Positions 6,671 through 10,853 of a stretch of 10,853 nucleotides of DNA are shown here, piece by piece (the stretch's first letter is position 1; each line of letters opens with the position of its first letter). The position numbers and the translations under genes are program-made. Where the stretch lies: positions 1 to 10,853 of the forward strand of contig JAUYPN010000076.1 in NCBI GenBank assembly GCA_030695725.1, read 5' to 3'. The DNA comes from Candidatus Omnitrophota bacterium. GTDB lineage: Bacteria > Omnitrophota > Gorgyraeia > 2-01-FULL-45-10. A model generated the notes under the pieces. It saw only the letters and a list, made by a program, of their open reading frames with translations, did not search any database and was not told the DNA's origin.

Positions 6671-6707
6671 GAGAGGACGGCGGGAGTAATCCCGCCTCCT
6701 ACTCGAT
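6671..6707 (+). ncRNA. Group II intron domain VI with branch-point A
   Basis: GGCGGGA (6679-6685) pairs with TCCCGCC (6690-6696) around GTAA, and the basal strand CTCCTACTCGAT ends the intron. The A at 6701, in CCTACTC, is the likely bulged lariat branch point, near the usual distance from the 3' splice site at 6707/6708. Confidence 0.75.
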
Positions 6708-7007
6708 TCTATCCCCCAAAAGTTGTATTCGGTCTAGCATGATGCGTCTCTATTCGTTTATATTGGGCCAAAAAATTTCGCATACACCCGACATTACACT
6801 TATAGAAATTCCCCGAGCGAACCGAATGTGGAATTTCCGTATCGGTGAGTGAGGGAAATTTCAGGCCGCGAACAAAGACCTGTAGTGATGGCAGGGGGAG
6901 CGTCCGCTGAAGGCGGCCCCCGCAAGGTCCACGCCTGCCGGTAGGCGCTGACGCTATTTTTTGATTGCTATTTGGGACGATATGTGCTATTTTATCTCGT
7001 CACAAAA
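6708..7007. other. Structured non-coding spacer between intron and yggS
   Basis: No convincing ORF is present. The segment contains several inverted repeats: GAAATTCC (6805-6812) with GGAATTTC (6830-6837) and a further GGGAAATTTC at 6853-6862; GGGGG (6894-6898) with CCCCC (6917-6921) enclosing CCGC/GCGG; and CGCCT with AGGCG around GCCGGT (6932-6947). The last resembles dispersed CCTGCCGG-type palindromes found in many genomes. The region might be a leader, a small RNA or old repeat debris; the sequence does not decide. Confidence 0.5.
6965..6993 (+). promoter_or_regulatory. Weak sigma70-like promoter before yggS
   Basis: TTGCTA (6965-6970) and TATTTT (6988-6993) are separated by 17 bases and end 14 bases before the yggS ATG. 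Both boxes are poor matches, and the AT-rich spacer makes chance similarity likely. Confidence 0.22.
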
Positions 7008-7682
7008 ATGGCCATGATCGCCGAGAATCTAAAAGACGTAACACAAAGAATATCAAGGAGTTGCGAGAAATCCGGGAGGTCTCCGGACGACGTAAAGCTC
7101 ATATGTGTCACCAAAGAGGCTGAGCTTTCGCAGATCGAAGAGGCTTTGGCTTCAGGCGTTAGGAATATCGGCGAGAACAGGGTGCAGGATGCTCTGGTTA
7201 AACATAATGCCATAGGCGGCAGGGCCATATGGCACCTGATAGGGCATCTGCAGACGAATAAGGTCAAAGACGCCGTCAGAATATTCTCTCTGATACACTC
7301 GGTGGATAGCGTCCGGCTTGCCAAAGAGATAGACGCGCAGGCCAAAAGAATAGATAAAGTTCAGGAGATATTGATCCAGGTCAATACATCCGGCGAGGAG
7401 AGCAAGTTTGGCGTGGCGCCGGACGAAACATTGAAATTATTTAAGGAAGTACGCCTATACCCTGATATTAGTATATCAGGCCTTATGACGATAGCACCTG
7501 AAGTCGATGATCCGGAAAAAGCGCGTCCCTGTTTTCGTAAACTTCGCGAACTTCGCGATGAACTTAACTCAATACTCAATACTCAATACTCAATACTCTC
7601 TATGGGCATGACCAACGATTTTGAAGTGGCAGTAGAAGAGGGTTCGACTATGGTAAGGATCGGGAGGGCGATTTTCAAATGA
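7008..7682 (+). CDS. yggS: PLP homeostasis protein, YggS/PLPBP family
   Basis: Single-domain pyridoxal-phosphate-binding protein that keeps free PLP and amino-acid pools balanced; it has no known catalytic turnover. The Lys expected to bind PLP is Lys36 in LICVTK. Other family blocks are GENRVQDAL, WHLIGHLQTNKVK, QVNTSGEESKFGV, GLMTIAP and the C-terminal SMGMTNDFEVAVEEGSTMVRIG. ATG 7008 is chosen because the family begins close to this point; the frame opens further upstream (TTG 6972) but those residues look unrelated. No clear ribosome-binding site is seen. Residues 187-197 come from a heptamer repeat inserted in frame just before SMGMTND. It overlaps proC by four bases, a pairing common across bacteria. 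Confidence 0.92.
   Translation: MAMIAENLKDVTQRISRSCEKSGRSPDDVKLICVTKEAELSQIEEALASGVRNIGENRVQDALVKHNAIGGRAIWHLIGHLQTNKVKDAVRIFSLIHSVDSVRLAKEIDAQAKRIDKVQEILIQVNTSGEESKFGVAPDETLKLFKEVRLYPDISISGLMTIAPEVDDPEKARPCFRKLRELRDELNSILNTQYSILSMGMTNDFEVAVEEGSTMVRIGRAIFK
7567..7598. repeat. Heptamer tandem repeat (ACTCAAT)n inside yggS
   Basis: Four perfect copies of ACTCAAT (7567-7594) and a partial fifth (ACTC) lie within yggS and encode NSILNTQYSIL. The repeat preserves the reading frame and sits in a variable loop between a helix (RELRDEL) and the conserved SMGMTND block. Short heptamer repeats of this style are known from cyanobacteria (STRR sequences); a shared mechanism is only a suggestion. Confidence 0.9.
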
Positions 7683-8491
7683 TCAATAAAAAGATCGGAA
7701 TAATAGGCTGTGGGAATATGGGAGAAGCCATTCTTAGCCGCCTCTCGAATGTTCTTGAGAAGAGCGTCTCCATCATGGTCAGCGAGTTCGACTTTAAGCG
7801 AAGAAATTACGTACAATCCAAATATAAGGTCATAGTCGAGACAGATAATAACGAGGTGGTCAAATTCGCCGATGTGATAATATTAGCCGTGAAGCCGAAA
7901 GATCTAGGATCTGTTCTCAAAAACGAAGTCTGCTGCGGAGCTTCAAAAGATAAACTTTTAATATCCATAGCCGCCGGCATCACGACAAAATATATAGAGA
8001 GCATTGTGGGTAAAGACGTTCCCGTGATAAGGGTTATGCCAAATATGGCCGCTACGATAGGCGAGTCGATATCGAGTATATCTGCCGGAAGCGCTGTCGG
8101 ATCTAAGGATATGGAGCTTGCCAAAGAGATATTCCTTACGGTAGGTGACGTGGTGGAGGTCGATGAAAAATTGATAGATGCAGTAACTGCCATAAGCGGA
8201 AGCGGCCCGGCGTACTTCTTCTACATGGTGGAAGCGCTGATCGAAGCCGGATGCGCCGCAGGGCTCAAAGAAGACATCGCCAAAAAACTTGTTTTAAAGA
8301 CGGCGCTCGGAAGCGCAAAATTATTAGAGACACTGAAAGAAGACCCCGCGGCATTGAGGTCAAGGGTTACATCTAAGGGCGGCACGACCGAAGCGGCTAT
8401 CAAAGTCTTTGAATCGAAGAAATTCAAGAAGATAATAAAAGACGCCGTCAGGGCGGCAAAGGCGCGTTCAAAAGAGCTGCAGAAGAGGTGA
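7679..8491 (+). CDS. proC: Pyrroline-5-carboxylate reductase
   Basis: Catalyses the last step of proline synthesis, the NAD(P)H-dependent reduction of pyrroline-5-carboxylate, in the cytoplasm. The 270-residue protein starts with a Rossmann fold (GIIGCGNMGEAIL, residues 7-19), followed by AVKPKD (70-75), SIAAGITTKYIE, VIRVMPNMAATIGE (117-129), the dimer-domain signature AISGSGPAYFFYMVEAL (171-187) and VTSKGGTTEAAI (230-241), where VTSPGGTT is more usual. Length is normal. It starts at ATG 7679 inside the yggS stop (ATGA), and its stop overlaps the GTG of yggT, so the three genes form a translationally coupled unit. Confidence 0.96.
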   Translation: MINKKIGIIGCGNMGEAILSRLSNVLEKSVSIMVSEFDFKRRNYVQSKYKVIVETDNNEVVKFADVIILAVKPKDLGSVLKNEVCCGASKDKLLISIAAGITTKYIESIVGKDVPVIRVMPNMAATIGESISSISAGSAVGSKDMELAKEIFLTVGDVVEVDEKLIDAVTAISGSGPAYFFYMVEALIEAGCAAGLKEDIAKKLVLKTALGSAKLLETLKEDPAALRSRVTSKGGTTEAAIKVFESKKFKKIIKDAVRAAKARSKELQKR

Positions 8492-8790
8492 TCATGTTTG
8501 TCTTAGGGAATCTCATAACGGCGTTGGCGACGATATTGGATTACGTCCTGACAATAGCCAACTGGCTTATAATAATCAGGGCGCTATTGAGCTGGGTAAA
8601 TCCGGATCCGTATAACGTTATAGTCCAGTTTCTGTATAAGGTTACAGAACCGCTATTGGCGCCTTTCAGGAGGCTCGTTCCGGCGTATTCCATAGGCATA
8701 GACCTGTCGCCCATATTCGCGCTTTTGGCGATATGGTTTTTGAAATTATTTTTAATCAGGACATTATTCGGGATAGCGACGAGGCTTTAG
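8488..8790 (+). CDS. yggT: YggT-family membrane protein
   Basis: A 100-residue integral membrane protein with two hydrophobic segments (about residues 5-35 and 70-95) separated by the family signature RALLSWVNPDPYN...FLYKVTEPLLAPFRRLVP. YGGT proteins (YlmG in Gram-positives) are found next to division genes; their molecular role is not settled, with proposals in division, nucleoid distribution and osmotic or ion homeostasis. GTG 8488 overlaps the proC stop; ATG 8494 is an alternative start that would lose two residues. The yggS-proC-yggT order is typical. Confidence 0.92.
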   Translation: MIMFVLGNLITALATILDYVLTIANWLIIIRALLSWVNPDPYNVIVQFLYKVTEPLLAPFRRLVPAYSIGIDLSPIFALLAIWFLKLFLIRTLFGIATRL

Positions 8791-8814
8791 ATAGTTCGAA
8801 GTTATTCACAATAT

Positions 8815-8836
8815 AGCTGACGTTTAAACGTCAGCT
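8815..8836. repeat. Perfect 22-bp palindrome between yggT and mtnP
   Basis: AGCTGACGTTT (8815-8825) is followed directly by its exact reverse complement AAACGTCAGCT (8826-8836). There is no T-tract, so it is not a standard terminator. It sits 17 bases before the mtnP ATG, next to its AAGAGG ribosome-binding sequence (about 8842-8847), so it could be an operator or a structured 5' leader. A dispersed short repeat is the other possibility. Confidence 0.8.
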
Positions 8837-8853
8837 GCCAAAAGAGGTTTGAA

Positions 8854-9723
8854 ATGACAGGCAAGATAGGCATAATAGGCGGAAGCGGTTTTTATAATAT
8901 TGAGGGGATAAAAAACGTAAAGTCGATCGATGTGAAGACGCCCTTCGGCGAGGCCTCCAGCGAATATGTGACGGGCGTGCTTGAGGGCGCCGAAGTGGTA
9001 TTTCTGGCCCGCCACGATAAGGGGCACAAGATCTTGCCCAGCGAAATAAATTACCGCGCAAACATTTACGGGATGAAGAAGCTGGGAGTCGAGCGCATCA
9101 TATCGGTCTCGGCGTGCGGCAGTTTAAAAGAAGAGCTTAAACCTCTCGATATAGTGGTGCCGCGCCAATTTGTGGACAGGACTAATTACGGCCGCGAAAT
9201 GACATTCTTTGGCTCAGGTATAGTAGCTCATATCCAATTCGCGGATCCGATCTGCCCGCACCTTTCGAAGGAGCTTTACGAAGCCGGGGTCAAGGCCGGA
9301 GCCTCTATGCACCTGGGCGGGACATACATAAATATGGAGGGCCCGCAATTCTCCACAAAGGCGGAGTCCTATCTCTACAGGTCATGGGGCATGGATATAA
9401 TCGGCATGACGAACCTTGCCGAGGCGAAACTTGCCAGGGAGGCCGAGATATGCTATGCCACGCTGGCATGCATCACGGATTATGACTGCTGGCACATGGA
9501 TCAGGCCGTCGAGACTGTATCGTTGGATATGATAATCCAGAATCTATTGAAGAACGTCGATGTCTCTAAGAAAATAGTGAAATCGGTGCTGCCGAAACTG
9601 GCAAAGAAGAGAGACTGCGTATGCGCATCCGCTCTCAAAGACTCCATAGTTACGAGATCTGAGGCTATCCCGGCAAAGACAAAGAAGGACTTGGAATTGA
9701 TAATAGGAAAGTACATAAAATAA
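8854..9723 (+). CDS. mtnP: S-methyl-5'-thioadenosine phosphorylase
   Basis: Phosphorolyses methylthioadenosine, a by-product of polyamine synthesis, to adenine and methylthioribose-1-phosphate for methionine salvage. The 289-residue protein matches the MTAP branch of the nucleoside phosphorylase family: GIIGGSGFY (6-14), LARHDKGHKILPSEINYRAN (51-70) with the phosphate-binding Arg-His, TYINMEGPQFSTKAES (157-172), IIGMTNLAEAKLAREAEICYA (182-202) and the purine-specificity segment TDYDCW (208-213). The Asp there favours adenine over guanine. An inosine- or guanosine-type phosphorylase is less likely but cannot be ruled out. AAGAGG gives a good ribosome-binding site. The gap to ileS is one base. 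Confidence 0.93.
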   Translation: MTGKIGIIGGSGFYNIEGIKNVKSIDVKTPFGEASSEYVTGVLEGAEVVFLARHDKGHKILPSEINYRANIYGMKKLGVERIISVSACGSLKEELKPLDIVVPRQFVDRTNYGREMTFFGSGIVAHIQFADPICPHLSKELYEAGVKAGASMHLGGTYINMEGPQFSTKAESYLYRSWGMDIIGMTNLAEAKLAREAEICYATLACITDYDCWHMDQAVETVSLDMIIQNLLKNVDVSKKIVKSVLPKLAKKRDCVCASALKDSIVTRSEAIPAKTKKDLELIIGKYIK

Positions 9724-9724
9724 T

Positions 9725-10402
9725 ATGGACTATAAGAATACACTGAATCTTCCGAAGACGGATTTTCCGATGAAGGCCGACCTGCCAAACAGGGAGCCGA
9801 AGCTCATTAAGCATTGGCAGGATATAGATCTTTCTGGAAAGATCCGGAAACTCTATAAGGGAAGGGAGAAGTTCATCCTGCACGACGGGCCGCCGTACGC
9901 CAACGGCAACATACATATGGGTCACGCACTCAACAAGATCCTGAAGGATATAGTCATCCGCTTCAAGACTATGCGCGGGTACGATTCGCCTTATGTGCCG
10001 GGATGGGATTGCCATGGCCTGCCGGTAGAGCACCAGCTCTTTAAGGAATTGAAGATGACCAAGTACGATATCGATCAGGTCCGGTTCAGGTCGAAGGCCT
10101 ACGACTACGCCATGAAGTATGTAGATATCCAGCGTGAGCAGTTCAAGCGCCTCGGCATAATGGGCGAGTGGGCGGACCCGTACCTGACGCTATCGAAGGA
10201 TTATGAAGCGGCGATAATAAGGTCTTTCGGCAAACTTGTGGAGAAAGGGTATATTTACAAAGACCTTAAACCCGTCAACTGGTGTACCTCCTGCGAAACT
10301 GCGCTAGCCGAGGCCGAGGTCGAATACGAAGATAAGACCTCGCCGTCAATCTACGTTAAATTTCAGGTCACCAGGTCACCAGGTCACCAGGTGACTTGGT
10401 GA
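9725..10402 (+). CDS. ileS: Isoleucyl-tRNA synthetase, N-terminal quarter only
   Basis: Class I aminoacyl-tRNA synthetase that charges tRNA-Ile. Present are TLNLPKTDFPMKADL, the HIGH motif as HMGH (64-67) in LHDGPPYANGNIHMGHALNKI, YDSPYVPGWDCHGLPVE and PVNWCTSCETALAEAEVEY. The frame ends at residue 225, just after SPSIYVKF, where the editing domain should begin; a full enzyme has about 930 residues, so the editing, KMSKS and anticodon-binding parts are missing. The last dozen residues (from Gln214) come from an octamer repeat whose GGTGAC variant supplies the TGA stop at 10400-10402. No IleS sequence resumes in any frame afterwards. Since the enzyme is essential, truncation by an assembly join or recombination is likelier than a real short protein. 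Confidence 0.9.
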   Translation: MDYKNTLNLPKTDFPMKADLPNREPKLIKHWQDIDLSGKIRKLYKGREKFILHDGPPYANGNIHMGHALNKILKDIVIRFKTMRGYDSPYVPGWDCHGLPVEHQLFKELKMTKYDIDQVRFRSKAYDYAMKYVDIQREQFKRLGIMGEWADPYLTLSKDYEAAIIRSFGKLVEKGYIYKDLKPVNWCTSCETALAEAEVEYEDKTSPSIYVKFQVTRSPGHQVTW

Positions 10403-10438
10403 CCGCATTGGTTCTTTCTGGGCGGGTGACATGGTGAC
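10364..10438. repeat. Octamer repeat CAGGTCAC / inverted GGTGAC copies at the ileS break
   Basis: Three perfect CAGGTCAC units (10364-10387) are followed by CAGGTGAC (10388-10395) and TTGGTGAC (10396-10403), which are inverted versions of the core, so the array can also form a hairpin. After an 18-base interruption there are two more GGTGAC-type copies (10423-10430 and 10431-10438). The left half is read in frame in ileS (VTRSPGHQVTW). The right copies lie beside the GC-rich segment, so repeat copies sit on both sides of the compositional break. Confidence 0.85.
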
Positions 10439-10454
10439 TCCGTGGATTTTCGCG

Positions 10455-10853
10455 CTATGGCAGGTACGATCCGAAGGTGATCGTCTGGCCGTCGATCACG
10501 GCGCCGGGTTCCAGCTCATCGAGCTTTCGGCCGAGCCGCTCCTGGGCGCTGACGCGGCGGATGCTGGATCCGGTGCCGGGCCCTTCGAGGATTTGATTGT
10601 CACCTTCGTAGAGCATGACGTGGACGATGCGCTTGGGATTGTCCTGTGCCGAGAGGAAGATGAGGTCGGCGGGCTTGGGCGACGTCACCGGGCTTGCCCG
10701 CATCCACTGCTCATGCGCGTCGCGCGGCAGGTCCATGCCAACGCTGCGGTAGGCCAGGCTGACCAGGCCGGAGCAGTCCACGCCGCTGGCGTAGTCTGGC
10801 GTGGCGGGCGACCGGCCGCCCCAAAAATACGGATCGCCGAGGAACAGCCCGGC
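10455..10853 (-). CDS. NlpC/P60-family cysteine peptidase, 5' end outside window
   Basis: The C-terminal 132 residues of a cell-wall amidase/endopeptidase of the NlpC/P60 (C40) fold, which cuts peptide bonds in peptidoglycan stems. Seen are PYFWGG, the catalytic Cys27 (of the visible part) in GVDCSGLVSLAYR, and His78 in KRIVHVMLYEG, with ILEGPGTG after it where the third polar residue normally lies. The frame is open to the window edge, so any signal peptide or SH3 domain is not visible. Base use differs sharply: 45 of 60 bases are G or C in 10501-10560 against 23 of 60 in 10201-10260 of ileS, and ATA codons are absent. This suggests another replicon, a transferred gene or a misassembled contig end. 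Confidence 0.85.
   Translation of the reverse strand, partial: AGLFLGDPYFWGGRSPATPDYASGVDCSGLVSLAYRSVGMDLPRDAHEQWMRASPVTSPKPADLIFLSAQDNPKRIVHVMLYEGDNQILEGPGTGSSIRRVSAQERLGRKLDELEPGAVIDGQTITFGSYLP

Larger units (their letters stand above)
4736..6707 (+). mobile_element. Complete group II intron with internal maturase gene
   Basis: The 5' end is GTGCG at 4736, matching the group II consensus GUGYG. The following 400 bases carry the conserved domain I ribozyme framework, including GAATCTGAAGGAAGCCG near 4837-4853 and CGACGAACAGAAATCACATA at 4869-4888, familiar from bacterial introns whose maturase lacks an endonuclease. The maturase gene lies at 5233-6624 in domain IV, then domains V and VI. 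The 3' end is placed at GAT (6705-6707), obeying the AY rule, for a length of about 1,970 bases. Every diagnostic part is present, so it looks intact and possibly mobile. It sits in a non-coding region between the Nudix gene and yggS and interrupts no recognisable gene. Confidence 0.92.

Noticed and set aside
6393..6689. 98-codon ORF in another frame over the maturase 3' end
   Set aside because: It overlaps the maturase X region and runs through domain V into domain VI; it looks like a shadow frame.
9665..10033. 122-codon minus-strand ORF opposite mtnP and ileS
   Set aside because: It is antisense to two well-supported genes and has no recognisable feature.
1..10438. Short repeats considered as a CRISPR array
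   Set aside because: The units are 7-10 bases, directly adjacent and lack unique spacers of 25-40 bases; no cas gene is present.
10412..10450. Resumption of IleS after the repeat (a TPW-containing frame near 10435)
   Set aside because: The match is limited to three residues; the rest of the frame does not resemble the IleS editing domain.

Overview
The window reads as about 10.4 kb of one bacterial chromosome followed by about 0.4 kb of compositionally different DNA. The genes form the tail of a division and cell-wall (dcw) cluster, so this is a walled bacterium. Frequent ATA and AGG codons, tightly packed genes with ATGA or GTGA overlaps, and several families of short-unit repeats placed in and between genes recall uncultured lineages such as Omnitrophota. 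That assignment is inference from gene style, not from a marker gene.

Layout. 1-3432 is a plus-strand run: D-Ala-D-Ala ligase (ddl, 5' end outside the window), ftsQ, ftsA, a PilZ-domain gene and a 17-residue Cys-rich mini-ORF, closed by a strong Rho-independent terminator at 3451-3486. 3498-4537 holds a transglutaminase-like gene overlapping a MutT-type Nudix gene. 4538-7007 is mostly non-coding: hairpins, then a complete group II intron (4736-6707) carrying its own reverse transcriptase/maturase, then a structured 300-base spacer. 7008-8790 is a tightly overlapping yggS-proC-yggT run. mtnP and ileS follow. ileS stops after 225 codons inside an octamer repeat. Beyond it lies a GC-rich partial NlpC/P60 gene on the minus strand, which points to a chimeric join or a recombination.

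How the genes fit together. ddl-ftsQ-ftsA on the left and yggS-yggT-ileS on the right match the two ends of the classical dcw/ylm order (ftsA-ftsZ-yggS-sepF-yggT-divIVA-ileS in Gram-positives). Here ftsZ is absent from the expected place, and pilZ, transglutaminase, mutT and the intron lie between the two halves. The FtsA itself is divergent.

The most unusual feature is five unrelated short repeat elements with 7-, 8- or about 10-base units or inverted arms. Three of them are read in frame inside ddl, yggS and ileS, and two occupy the ddl/ftsQ and ftsA/pilZ junctions.
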